From NCBI GenBank assembly GCA_020723305.1, contig DYJC01000019.1, forward strand, positions 24,166-88,165: a stretch of DNA of 64,000 bases. Reading direction: 5' to 3'. Of this stretch, positions 53,467 to 62,753 are shown piece by piece. The translations under genes were made by a program, and so were the position numbers. The notes under the pieces are model-generated. The model was not told the origin of the DNA. It saw nothing but the letters and a program-made list of their open reading frames with translations, and did not search any database. Numbering within the stretch: position 1 is the stretch's first letter; every line of letters begins with the position of its first letter. This DNA is from Desulfosudis oleivorans (GTDB lineage Bacteria; Desulfobacterota; Desulfobacteria; Desulfobacterales; SURF-7).

Positions 53467-53522
53467 GTTTGCCGGTTGGTCCATTCGCTGGTGGCCGGTT
53501 GACCGGTTTGCCCGTTGACCGG
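53467..53522. repeat. Degenerate octamer repeat, same family as the array at 63821
   Basis: Units GTTTGCCG, GTTGGTCC, ATTCGCTG, GTGGCCG, GTTGACCG, GTTTGCCC, GTTGACCG follow each other with period 8 (one of 7). They differ from the GTTGGCCC consensus at one to four positions. They lie 33 bases upstream of the XRE-cupin start codon. Confidence 0.65.
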
Positions 53523-53584
53523 TAAATAAACAACTTCCCAATATTCTATTTTTTTACAAAAGCTTGTATATCAATCCCATCCTC

Positions 53585-55186
53585 TTAAAACCGAAGATTG
53601 CCAAAAGAGGGATTTTCAATGGGTTTCAGCAGGCTCACTTCAAATGCCATGGCCAGCCAGTCCCGGACCTCTTTGAACTTCAGCACGCGGTCACTCAGCA
53701 GCCTGGCTCCGCAGTAGAAGGGATGGGCTTCTCCATCATACTTCTCGATCATTTTATTTCGAAATGCTTCTTTTTCTACTTCTGTCATGGGCTTTCCCTT
53801 GGACTCATGTTTTTTTTCTTCTATGGAAAGAAGCACTCCGGCAGCGCTTCTTCCACTCATGACCGATGTCCGGGAGCGCATGGTATGAAACAGGAAATGA
53901 GGCCGGTATGCACGCCCACACATCCCATAATTCGCAGCCCCGTTATCCGGACCGATGGCAATCTGAATCCGCGGAACCTGAGCGCAGGATACGGTTCGAA
54001 CCATATCTGAACCGTATTTTCCGATTCCCATATGTTCGGATTCGGAACCCACCATGAATCCCGGAGAATTCTGAACAAACAGAAGGGGGACTTTCTCCTG
54101 ACAGCACCGGATGATCCACTCGGTCGCCTTACGGGCGGCTTCGAAGAAAATGATCCCCGGGCCGTTGGACGCAATCACGCCGATGGGAAGGCCCTTGATT
54201 CTGATCTTCCCGGTAAGGATATTGTCTCCTCTGCCGGGAGCGTACATTGTTTTATTTTCAATGAAATAGCTGTCATCGCAGATGGCCTTTAAAAAATCCC
54301 TTACCTGAATCGCCTTGTGAACGTCTGCCGGAAGATTTTCATAGATCGATTCAACCGGAACCAGCGGAGGCGCCTCTGCATACCGATGAAGATGGATTTT
54401 CTGCGGAGGTTCCAAGGCCAGAATTTCCCGGACACGAATAATCGCTTCTGCCTGATTCCGGCAGAAGTGATCCGCTCCTCCGGAAACATGGGTGTGTACC
54501 TTTGCGCCGCCCAGATCTTCAGCGGAAATAACCTCACCGGTTGCCATCCGGACCAGGGGAGGGCCGCCCAGAAAAGAATACGCCAGTTTGTCGATCATCA
54601 CGGATTGGCAGGCCATGAATACAATGTAGGCACCTCCTGCGGTATTTCCTCCTGTGCTCAGGGTGATCTGCTTCAATCCTTTGGCGGACATGCGGGCCAT
54701 ATTGTAAAACATGGACCCGAAATGCTGATCATCCGGAAACACATCCGCCTGCATGGGAAGAAAAGCCCCACCGGAATCCGCAATATAAACGCAATTCAGA
54801 CCGCATTGATCGGCAATTGCCTGCGCCCTCAAATGTTTTTTCAGGGTGATGGGGAAATAGGTGCCTGCCTTGACCCTGCTTTCATTGGCCACAATCATGG
54901 TCCAGTTGCCGTTGATCTTTCCGATGCCGGTTACAACACCTCCGCACGGGACATCCTCAACGCCCGGATAGTTCATGCCGAATCCAGCGATCCTGGACAA
55001 TTCGTAAAATTCTGTTCCAGGGTCCACCAGTTCGTGAATCAGTTCACGCACCGGTCTTTTTCCCGTTTTTGCCAGGCTCGCGACTGCTTTTTCTCCGCCC
55101 GGCCACATGGCCATGTGAAGTCGTTCATCCAGCTTTTTTTCTTCATTTTCCCAGAACAATCGGTTTTCTATCCCTGTATCCGTCAT
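53585..55186 (-). CDS. Acyl-CoA carboxylase, carboxyltransferase (beta) subunit
   Basis: A 533-residue carboxyltransferase with two crotonase-like halves. CoA-side motifs resemble methylcrotonyl-/geranyl-CoA carboxylase beta: YIADSGGAFLPMQADVFPDDQHFGSMFYN near 140, STGGNTAGGAYIVFMACQ near 177 and FLGGPPLVRMATGEVISAEDLGGAKVHTHVSGGADHF near 205. It transfers CO2 from biotin to an acyl-CoA, or the reverse. No biotin carboxylase or biotin carrier gene is in the window. It is third in the operon acyl-CoA dehydrogenase - enoyl-CoA hydratase - carboxyltransferase. Confidence 0.85.
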   Translation of the reverse strand: MTDTGIENRLFWENEEKKLDERLHMAMWPGGEKAVASLAKTGKRPVRELIHELVDPGTEFYELSRIAGFGMNYPGVEDVPCGGVVTGIGKINGNWTMIVANESRVKAGTYFPITLKKHLRAQAIADQCGLNCVYIADSGGAFLPMQADVFPDDQHFGSMFYNMARMSAKGLKQITLSTGGNTAGGAYIVFMACQSVMIDKLAYSFLGGPPLVRMATGEVISAEDLGGAKVHTHVSGGADHFCRNQAEAIIRVREILALEPPQKIHLHRYAEAPPLVPVESIYENLPADVHKAIQVRDFLKAICDDSYFIENKTMYAPGRGDNILTGKIRIKGLPIGVIASNGPGIIFFEAARKATEWIIRCCQEKVPLLFVQNSPGFMVGSESEHMGIGKYGSDMVRTVSCAQVPRIQIAIGPDNGAANYGMCGRAYRPHFLFHTMRSRTSVMSGRSAAGVLLSIEEKKHESKGKPMTEVEKEAFRNKMIEKYDGEAHPFYCGARLLSDRVLKFKEVRDWLAMAFEVSLLKPIENPSFGNLRF

Positions 55187-55244
55187 GTTATATCCCTTTA
55201 CCTGTTTTTTATCTTTTTATTTATCTTTATCTTTTTATGCTTTT

Positions 55245-56027
55245 CTATTTGCCTTTGTATACCGGCTTCCGTTTTTCACGAAACGCAGCCAGCCCTTCCA
55301 GGCGATCTTCCGTGGGAATTGTGATCCAGTAAGCATTGGACTCGATGGCCAGTCCGGTTGCAAGATCGGTTTCCATTCCCTTGTTGATCGCATATTTTGC
55401 CTGTTCAATGGCAATGGGACCGGTTTCACAAATCATCTCCGCCATCTTCATTGCCTCTTCAATGAGCTTATCCCCTTCACACACCCGGTTCACAAGGCCG
55501 ATCTCCAATGCTTCAGCAGCCGTGACCCTTTTCCCGGTAAAAATCAGTTCCTTTGCCAGGCCTCTTCCGATCAGTCTTGGAAGACGCTGTGTTCCGCCTG
55601 CGCCGGGGATGATGGCCAGACGGGTCTCCGTCAAGCCCATGCCGGCATTGTTTGATGCAATCCGGATATCACAGGCAAGAGAGAGTTCGGTTCCTCCGCC
55701 CAAGGCAACCCCATTTACTGCGGCAATCACCGGCTTGTTCAGATTTTCTATTTCCGTAAACAGATTTCGAATGGTGTAAATAAACTTCTTCACTTCCATT
55801 GGGCTCAAGGTGGCCCGCTCTTTGAGATCCGCACCGGAGCAGAAGGCTTTTTCACCTGCTCCGGTAATAATCACAACCCGTATCTCCGGATCAAAACGCA
55901 TCTCCTCGATGACGGCTTTTAATGCATTCAGCATCGCAAAATTAAATGAATTCATTACATCCGGGCGATTCAAGGTGAGTATTGCCACCTGGCCCCGCGT
56001 TTCCTTCAGAATCAATTGATCTTCCAC
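55245..56027 (-). CDS. Enoyl-CoA hydratase/isomerase
   Basis: A 260-residue crotonase from a GTG at 56027 (AGGAGG five bases upstream). Motifs: FCSGADLKERA near 62, AAVNGVALGGGTELSLACDIRIAS near 98, and MGLTETRLAIIPGAGGTQRLPRLIG near 126, with Glu in both catalytic positions (GTEL and LTETRL), as in true hydratases. Length and motifs fit short-chain enoyl-CoA or methylglutaconyl-CoA hydratase (LiuC-like). Confidence 0.88.
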   Translation of the reverse strand: MEDQLILKETRGQVAILTLNRPDVMNSFNFAMLNALKAVIEEMRFDPEIRVVIITGAGEKAFCSGADLKERATLSPMEVKKFIYTIRNLFTEIENLNKPVIAAVNGVALGGGTELSLACDIRIASNNAGMGLTETRLAIIPGAGGTQRLPRLIGRGLAKELIFTGKRVTAAEALEIGLVNRVCEGDKLIEEAMKMAEMICETGPIAIEQAKYAINKGMETDLATGLAIESNAYWITIPTEDRLEGLAAFREKRKPVYKGK

Positions 56028-56051
56028 AATTACCTCCTGAATTTTACTTTT

Positions 56052-57200
56052 TCAGCATCCTATGTATCTTGAAATGACGATCCGCTGTACTTCAGAGGTT
56101 CCTTCCCCGATATCCAGGAGTTTTTGGTCCCGGTAGAACCTTTCCACATTATACTCCTTCATCAAGCCGTATCCTCCGTGAATCTGAACCGCATGATTGG
56201 CGACCCTTCCCATCAGCTCCGAGCAATACAGTTTGGCCATGGCCGCTTCTTTTTCAAATGATCGTTTTTCATTTCGGAGCCAGCAGGCCTTATAAAGAAG
56301 ATTCCGGGCGCATTCGATTTCAACAGCACAATCCGCCAGTTTGAAGCTGATGGCCTGGAACTTGGAAATAGGCTGTCCGAACTGCTCCCGGCTTTTGGCA
56401 TATTTCAAGGCAAGATCAAAAGCCCCCTGTGCCCCTCCAAGTCCCATGGCGCCAATAGAGAGCCTGCCCCCGTCAAGGGTCTGAAGCATCTGATGAAAAC
56501 CATCACCGACCTTTCCCAGGATGTTCTCCTCCGGAACCCGTACATTGTCAAAATAGAGCTCGGCTGTATTGGATGCCCGCCACATCATTTTTTTATGCAT
56601 GGGAACGGCCTTGAATCCCGGGGTGTCTTTTTCAACCAGAAAACAGGTATATTCCGGTTTCCCGTTTGCACGTCTACCTGTGATGGCCTGAACCGTAACC
56701 CCCAGAGTGAGTTCACAGGCTGCATTGGTGATAAAAATCTTGGAACCATTGATCACCCACTCCTTCCCCTCTTTCACAGCCGTGGTTTTACTCCCGCCGG
56801 CATCCGAACCAGCCGTCGGCTCGGTCAGTCCAAAACCCCAGAGCTTTTCACCACGGCACAGCTGAGGCAGATATTTCTTCTTCTGCTCTTTGGTTCCGAA
56901 ATAATTGATCGGCCCGATTCCCAGGGAATTCCCTGCTGCAATTGTTGCTGCCTGGGATCCGTCAATCCTGGCCACTTCCTCAACTGCAATAATATAAGAG
57001 ATATAATCCAGCGCCTGTCCGTCATATTCCTCGGAAACAAACATGCCAAACAGACCGATCTCTCCCATTTTTTGGGTCAATGCTGCGGAAAACTCCTCTT
57101 TTTCATCCAGTTCAGGAGCAACAGGGGCAATCTCGTTTTCCGCAAATTTTCTAACTTCTCTCCGAATCATTTTCTGTTCGGTCGTCAGATCGAAATTCAA
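56052..57200 (-). CDS. Acyl-CoA dehydrogenase
   Basis: 382 residues from a TTG at 57200, five bases after AGGAGG. FAD-site motifs LWGFGLTEPTAGSDAGGSKT near 118 and VINGSKIFITNA near 148. Arg-binding and C-terminal parts are LGGAQGAFDLALKYAKSREQFG near 248 and QIHGGYGLMKEYNVERFYRDQKLLDIGEGTSEVQRIVISR near 340. A Glu sits directly before Gly-Thr (GEGTSE), where short- and medium-chain dehydrogenases keep the catalytic base; isovaleryl-CoA dehydrogenases have Gly/Ala there, so it is less likely an IVD. Electrons would go to ETF. First gene of the acyl-CoA operon. Confidence 0.9.
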   Translation of the reverse strand: MNFDLTTEQKMIRREVRKFAENEIAPVAPELDEKEEFSAALTQKMGEIGLFGMFVSEEYDGQALDYISYIIAVEEVARIDGSQAATIAAGNSLGIGPINYFGTKEQKKKYLPQLCRGEKLWGFGLTEPTAGSDAGGSKTTAVKEGKEWVINGSKIFITNAACELTLGVTVQAITGRRANGKPEYTCFLVEKDTPGFKAVPMHKKMMWRASNTAELYFDNVRVPEENILGKVGDGFHQMLQTLDGGRLSIGAMGLGGAQGAFDLALKYAKSREQFGQPISKFQAISFKLADCAVEIECARNLLYKACWLRNEKRSFEKEAAMAKLYCSELMGRVANHAVQIHGGYGLMKEYNVERFYRDQKLLDIGEGTSEVQRIVISRYIGC

Positions 57201-57369
57201 ACCTGCCTCCTTTCCATGATCATAGACCTGTTCTATGATTTTATGTTCAAATACTTGTTAAAATACAAATAGTTAATCTGCATCGCAAGCAATCCGATTG
57301 AGCGCTCGTTCAACTTGGTAAAAAATATCTCCATTCTGCCCCAATGTCAAGCATTTTCAGCACCGGTTT

Positions 57370-60057
57370 TTATGTCCATCCCTGCTCTTGAATCCGGCTT
57401 TTCGCCTCGTCCAGAACTTCCCGGACGGTTTTGAGCAGAACCGATTGTCGCAGCGGTTTCATCGTATAGGCGGTAATCCCAATCTCTTTTGCCTTTTCCT
57501 CGCTGATGCGTTCGCTGTACCCTGTACAAAGGATAACCGGGATATCCGGCCGAATCATCAACAGCTCTTGGGTCAGACGTTCTCCGGTCATTTCCGGCAT
57601 GGCCATATCCGTAATGATCAGATCAAAAGCATTGTGTTCTTTTCGAAACAGCGTAAGAGCTTCAAAACTGCTTGTTTTCGAGACGACCTCATATCCTTTT
57701 CGTTCAAGCATCTCTCTGACCATTATTATCAGAGATTCCTCATCATCAACGATCAGGATACGTTCGTTTCCTCCCGGCAGGTCTTCAGGCTCGGAGGTTT
57801 GTATTTCCGGCTGCTCCTCTGTTGTGGGGAACAGCACTTCGGCGGTTGTCCCTTTTCCAACTTCACTCACAAATTGAATCGCACCGTCATGCTTCTTCAC
57901 CAGGCCATAGACCACGGCCAAACCCATGCCCAATCCCTTATCAACATCCTTGGTGGTGAAATAGGGATCAAATATCCTTCCCATGATCTCAGGCCTTATC
58001 CCCTTTCCGGTATCCTTTACACTCAGCCTGACATATTTGCCGGGAACCAGATCATCGTATTGTGCGGCTGAATCTTCGGTAAGAAATACCGTTTCCAGAT
58101 TGATCGAAATGGTTCCTGTTTCCTGGTCAATGGCATGGGCCGAATTGCTGCAAAGGTTGATGAAGATCTGATTGATCTCGGTCGAATTCCCAAGAATCGT
58201 TTCCGTATCACACAAAATATTCTGACGGATATCAATGCTCGAAGGAATCGTTGCGCGTACAAACTTCAAAGACTCTTGAATAATGGTGCTGATCCTTATC
58301 GGTTTTCTCGTGACCGGTGTGATGCGGGCAAAACTCAGGATCTGGCGCACCACATCCCTTCCCCGCAATGATGCTTTCTGTATCTCTTCCAGGCTGTGTT
58401 TGGCAGGATTCCATTCCGGCACATCATCGATTGCCAGTTCCGCATTTCCAAGGATAATGCCGAGAATATTATTGAATTCATGGGCAATACCGCCGGCCAT
58501 GGTTCCGACAGCCTCCATTTTATACGCCTGGCGTAACTGGTCTTCGAGCTTTTTTCTCTCCGTAATATCAAGAGCTGTGAAGGTCATCCCGGATGAAAAA
58601 TCAGCTGGATCCAGAGGGGTCGAACTCAGCAAAACATCGATGATCCTGCCGTCTTTGTGTAGCCAGCGGGTTTCAACGCTGCCGGTGCCGTAAGCGCGGA
58701 TCTGATCATATTTTTCCAGACCGACCCAGTCAAATTCTTCCTGACTTGGGTATAATACCCGTGCACTACGGCCCACAACCTCTTCGCGGTCATATCCAAT
58801 CATACTGCACAACTGATCATTGACCCACAACAATACCCGTTCCGAGACCAATCCAATACCAATGGGAGCGACACGAAAAATACTCTTCAATGTGGCTTCA
58901 CTTTTTTTCAAAGCATTTTCGGTTTTTTCACGCTCGGAAATCTCCTGAATCAGCAAATCACGGGAGACGGTTGTTTTGTTTAAGTTCCCGGTCATACGAT
59001 TAAATGCGTCCGCCAATTGCCCGATTTCGTCTGCACTCTTGATATGGATAATATCGCCGAATTCACCCCTGGCGATCATTTCCGCTTCTTTTTGCAGCAG
59101 GTTGATCGGCTCGATCAGATTTTTAAAACTGAACCGGAATCCCAGTAAAAGAGCGGTCAGCATGGTGAGCAGGAATATCGTAAGAACGATCATCATCAGC
59201 AGATAAAGAGTTCGATAGGCGTCTTCTGCAGCAGTTTCAACAACCACCCCCCAGCCGGTCAAAGGGATGAGTGCGCCGGCGCCGATGACCTGTTTTCCGA
59301 TCAGGCCTTGATATTCAAAAACCCCGATATTGCCTTGCAATAAATTACGGATACCCTCGATATTGCGAAGATCCCGTTTCTGCAAAACAGAAGAAATGTC
59401 TTGATATGCAATCAAAAAACCTTCCGAATCGACAATATAGGCATATCGATTTTCGCCGATACTGTTTCTGGAAATATAATCCCACATCTTCAGAACATTC
59501 ACGTCAACAATCAGTACGCCGGTTATCCTGTCCTGCACATCCTTGACCGGGACGGAAACCAGGATATGCGGGAATTTGCTGTGGCTGGATATTTCAACCT
59601 TGCCGAAATGAGTACGGCCTTCCCGCGCATCCTGAAAAGACTTTTCCGGAGAGATGTTTATCAGTTCAAAGGGTCTGAAGGTATAATACCGGGAAACCTT
59701 GCTGATCTCGTTTCCCGATAGATCCGCAAAAGTGATTTTGTCAAATTCAGTAATCTGATCCAGCAGCATGTATGAATGATTTTTCAATTCTTGCGCATTG
59801 TGATTCATCAACTGCAGTGTGCTTGCAAAGACCTGAATCTGACCGGAGGTTTTTTCAAGATAGGATGAAATGTTGGTGGCGATCCGATCACCGATCTCTT
59901 TTTGAACCTCACCAATCCCCTGTTTCTGGCCGCTAAAATAGAAATAAAAGAAGAGCCCTGCCAGCAGGATCATGGGAAAAATTCCGCATGCAAGGAGAAG
60001 CACCAGAATCTTCCGTGTTACCCCCTGTTTTGAAAAAATTTTGACTTTTTCAAGCAT
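57370..60057 (-). CDS. Hybrid sensor histidine kinase: Cache-HAMP-PAS-HisKA-HATPase-receiver
   Basis: 895 residues from the ATG at 60057, which overlaps the stop of the upstream gene (TAATG). TM1 near 15-40; a double-Cache periplasmic sensor about 45-280; TM2 near 285-305; HAMP about 310-365; coiled coil; PAS near 385-505 with PAC; His near 526 in GGIAHEFNNILG; HATPase_c with NLCSNSAHAI, DTGKGI and GLGMGLAVVYG; then a C-terminal receiver (ILIVDDEESL..., phospho-Asp near 820 in LIITDMAMP). Its coupling to a substrate-binding lipoprotein suggests that the binding protein presents ligand to the sensor. Confidence 0.92.
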   Translation of the reverse strand: MLEKVKIFSKQGVTRKILVLLLACGIFPMILLAGLFFYFYFSGQKQGIGEVQKEIGDRIATNISSYLEKTSGQIQVFASTLQLMNHNAQELKNHSYMLLDQITEFDKITFADLSGNEISKVSRYYTFRPFELINISPEKSFQDAREGRTHFGKVEISSHSKFPHILVSVPVKDVQDRITGVLIVDVNVLKMWDYISRNSIGENRYAYIVDSEGFLIAYQDISSVLQKRDLRNIEGIRNLLQGNIGVFEYQGLIGKQVIGAGALIPLTGWGVVVETAAEDAYRTLYLLMMIVLTIFLLTMLTALLLGFRFSFKNLIEPINLLQKEAEMIARGEFGDIIHIKSADEIGQLADAFNRMTGNLNKTTVSRDLLIQEISEREKTENALKKSEATLKSIFRVAPIGIGLVSERVLLWVNDQLCSMIGYDREEVVGRSARVLYPSQEEFDWVGLEKYDQIRAYGTGSVETRWLHKDGRIIDVLLSSTPLDPADFSSGMTFTALDITERKKLEDQLRQAYKMEAVGTMAGGIAHEFNNILGIILGNAELAIDDVPEWNPAKHSLEEIQKASLRGRDVVRQILSFARITPVTRKPIRISTIIQESLKFVRATIPSSIDIRQNILCDTETILGNSTEINQIFINLCSNSAHAIDQETGTISINLETVFLTEDSAAQYDDLVPGKYVRLSVKDTGKGIRPEIMGRIFDPYFTTKDVDKGLGMGLAVVYGLVKKHDGAIQFVSEVGKGTTAEVLFPTTEEQPEIQTSEPEDLPGGNERILIVDDEESLIIMVREMLERKGYEVVSKTSSFEALTLFRKEHNAFDLIITDMAMPEMTGERLTQELLMIRPDIPVILCTGYSERISEEKAKEIGITAYTMKPLRQSVLLKTVREVLDEAKSRIQEQGWT

Positions 60058-61361
60058 TATGGGTTTCCCAAAGGTCTTTCCGACCAGGCTGGAATCGGCC
60101 ATATGACTTTACTTTCCGACAACTCCCAGGGCCACACGGTCCGGTATTGCCCGTCCTGTACCTGAACGATGATGCCCTTGCCCAGATTATTCTGTCCGGT
60201 CGCAGGATCAAATGCAACACCGTCCCAAGGCATGATCAGCTCATCACTGTTTATCCTTGTATCCAGGATGGCTCTCCGAATACTATCCGGTTCAAGAGTC
60301 CGGGAGCGGTTGATGGCATCGGCGAGCACCATGAGGCCGGTAAACGCCCGGGCGGAATTACCGTTCATATTCCTTCCATATTGTTTTTTAAAAAGATCGT
60401 TCACCATGATTACAAGCGGTTTTTTACGGCCGATATCCAATGCCCATACTTCACGGCTTAGAATATACTCCCCGTCCCTTCCGAGCTTTTCCAGAAAAGA
60501 AGGACTGATAAAACCCGCATCCATGGCCAGGATAGCCATGGGATTGATCTGTTTTTCCTTATACCCTTTCATGAACAAAACCGCATCGTCATCATAGGAG
60601 GACTGTAGAATAACACCCGGCAGTGCTTCCTGAATCTGCTTCAGTTCCGTTTCTACTGATACGGCTTTTGAATCATAAGGGATGTCTCCGGCAATCTGAT
60701 AGTCATTTTTTAACGCAAGCTTTCGTTCCACTCTGGATACGCTGGTTCCCCATAGCTGATTTTCATATACCAGTATCAGGCGTCCAGGAACGTTGATATT
60801 CATTTTCCCGTGCAGTTCTGTAAAAAAAGTGAAAAAATTCTGTGCAAACATACCGTCATCAGGAGTGGTTCTGAAAAACCATTTGAGTCCCCGCTGCGTC
60901 AAAATCGGAGATGTTGAATCCGGATTCAGAAACGGTACCTTCCGGATTTCAGCCTGTTCGCTTGCGGCTGCTGTGACAGCGCTGTTGTAACACCCGATCA
61001 GGGCAACAACCTTATCTTTATGAACCATCTCTTCAACCAGTTGGCCGGCCCTTTTCTCATCGCCCTGAGAATCCTTATAAACGATTTCAATCCGGGCATT
61101 TTCATGGGCAGGCAACCCCTTGCTTTTTGCAAGAGGTATCGGAATCTCGAAAGATTGATTGATCACTTCTACAGCCATATCTAATGCAGCCTTTGCATCC
61201 TTTCCGGCAGATGCGCTGTTGCCGGTAAACGGGTAGATTGCACCAATTTTTATCGTTGCCGGTTGAACTTTTTCCGGCGGCTTCTGCTTGCAGCAGTAAA
61301 TAAAAAGAAGGCCGGCACCGACAAACAACAGAATGATGATTCGTAAAAATTTCATAGGCAT
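60057..61361 (-). CDS. Substrate-binding lipoprotein (branched-chain amino-acid type) coupled to a sensor kinase
   Basis: A 434-residue type I periplasmic binding protein. The N-terminus has a hydrophobic segment ending at LLFIYCC, a plausible lipobox. ATIKIGAIYPFTGNSASAGKDAKAALDMAVEVIN near 35 and VVALIGCYNSAVTAAASEQAEIRKVPFLNPDSTSP near 117 are typical Peripla_BP_6 features. No permease or ATPase lies beside it. Instead its stop overlaps the start of a hybrid kinase by one base, so it probably acts as a ligand-presenting subunit of that kinase rather than in transport. Confidence 0.85.
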   Translation of the reverse strand: MPMKFLRIIILLFVGAGLLFIYCCKQKPPEKVQPATIKIGAIYPFTGNSASAGKDAKAALDMAVEVINQSFEIPIPLAKSKGLPAHENARIEIVYKDSQGDEKRAGQLVEEMVHKDKVVALIGCYNSAVTAAASEQAEIRKVPFLNPDSTSPILTQRGLKWFFRTTPDDGMFAQNFFTFFTELHGKMNINVPGRLILVYENQLWGTSVSRVERKLALKNDYQIAGDIPYDSKAVSVETELKQIQEALPGVILQSSYDDDAVLFMKGYKEKQINPMAILAMDAGFISPSFLEKLGRDGEYILSREVWALDIGRKKPLVIMVNDLFKKQYGRNMNGNSARAFTGLMVLADAINRSRTLEPDSIRRAILDTRINSDELIMPWDGVAFDPATGQNNLGKGIIVQVQDGQYRTVWPWELSESKVIWPIPAWSERPLGNP

Positions 61362-61438
61362 GCCTTTATGATCCAGTGTGATCCTTCACGGCAGTCATCA
61401 TGCATTCAAAGGATTTTATAAAGAATAGAAATGTCTTT

Positions 61439-62626
61439 CTACACCTTCATCCCCATCATCGCTTTTGTCATCATGCCGATCTTACCGATTGTACTCTTTT
61501 TATTGCTCATGATCGTTTCATAGAGTGCGTCATGGTCTTTGGGGGGTATGAATTCAATCTCTTTCTTTTGCAGTGTGATGGAACCTGTTTTACAACTGGC
61601 CACGCATAAGCCGCATCCGATGCATCTTTTGGTATCGATTGCCGTTGCCATTTTCTTTTTTTCCGTTTCTTTGAACAAAATGGCTTCCATATGACAACGT
61701 TTAATGCATTTCCCGCAGCCATTGCACGATCCGGTATCCAGCTCAGCATAGAAATTGCTAGCTGAAAAATCAGCCGGCCGCGGCATGAACTTCATCATTT
61801 CAATAATGCCGCAACAGCAGCTACAGCATGAACAGACGTATTGAGGCTCCTGCATGGTCGCCCCGATCAGAAGCAGTCCGTCCTTTTCGTTCTGATCTAA
61901 AATCTCCATGGCTTCTTCTTTGGGTATTGTCCTGCCCCAGCCCTGACGCGAATAGGTGTCATGAAAATCCCGAAACCCCATACAGACCTCTCTTCGATCC
62001 GTCACCTTGCAACGATCATTGATCAGATCCCTGCCTGTCTTGCATATGCATTTCGTGACCGAGATCCGGTCTTTTGTTCTGTCAACGATTTCTCTGATCT
62101 GATCATACGTGGCAATATTCTGGGCAGGGTTCAGGCTTTTATGAATTGGGATCACCCGCATCTGGGGAACTTCTGTTGTCATATACTCCATGGCAAAGCC
62201 CTGGAGCATATAATTGTGGGAATCCAGGAAATAACTCGGGCTCAGGCGGCTGATCTGCATCTCAAACATGCCAACGGCAAATGGATGCAGGGAATAATAT
62301 ATTTCACTATTTTTATGTATAACGAAAATACCGCCTTTTCTTTCCATGGATTCCAGAAGCAGGCGAAATTGGTCTTCTTCAAATCCTTTTGCTTCCGCCC
62401 TTGGAAAAATAGTCTGAAATGTCTCCAATCGGTATGTCAGGGCCAGTGCTGCCTCTGCTTCAACTACTGTGAAAATTTCCCTCAAAAGCCTTAATTCGAT
62501 TCCGGAGAGGGTGGAAGGATATCCGACAGCCTGCTGATTGAAATGTTTCCGAAGTTTTTTATACGGCTCTTTGGCGGTTGAAAAAAAATTCATCTTTTTC
62601 TTGAAGCTTAACAAAGGCTCTTTCAT
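61439..62626 (-). CDS. Polyferredoxin-type [4Fe-4S] protein with N-terminal helical domain
   Basis: A 395-residue soluble protein. The N-terminal ~190 residues are helical (LLREIFTVVEAEAALALTYRL is like a winged helix). A cysteine region follows at about 190-215 (KCICKTGRD, CKVTDRREVCMGF), then VCSCCSCCCGIIE near 265 and a C-terminal 2[4Fe-4S] ferredoxin: CNGCGKCIKRCHMEAI near 300 and CIGCGLCVASCKTGSI near 335. From memory, similar proteins occur in Desulfobacteria and syntrophs, called 4Fe-4S binding protein; function unknown. It is a single gene upstream of nothing obvious and separated from pilT by 127 bases. Confidence 0.75.
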   Translation of the reverse strand: MKEPLLSFKKKMNFFSTAKEPYKKLRKHFNQQAVGYPSTLSGIELRLLREIFTVVEAEAALALTYRLETFQTIFPRAEAKGFEEDQFRLLLESMERKGGIFVIHKNSEIYYSLHPFAVGMFEMQISRLSPSYFLDSHNYMLQGFAMEYMTTEVPQMRVIPIHKSLNPAQNIATYDQIREIVDRTKDRISVTKCICKTGRDLINDRCKVTDRREVCMGFRDFHDTYSRQGWGRTIPKEEAMEILDQNEKDGLLLIGATMQEPQYVCSCCSCCCGIIEMMKFMPRPADFSASNFYAELDTGSCNGCGKCIKRCHMEAILFKETEKKKMATAIDTKRCIGCGLCVASCKTGSITLQKKEIEFIPPKDHDALYETIMSNKKSTIGKIGMMTKAMMGMKV

Positions 62627-62753
62627 GACATACCCCTTACACCCTGTTAGGAATAGAATGGTTTGAAAAGATACAATTATTCTTTATGACAAAAATACAG
62701 GATGGTCAAGCATCCCAGGATAAAAGATGTGTATAATCGGAATTCGATGAAGG

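Noticed and set aside
54317..55324. 335-codon plus-strand frame opposite the carboxyltransferase gene
   Set aside because: No start signal or family-like sequence; the minus-strand gene shows clear carboxyltransferase motifs.
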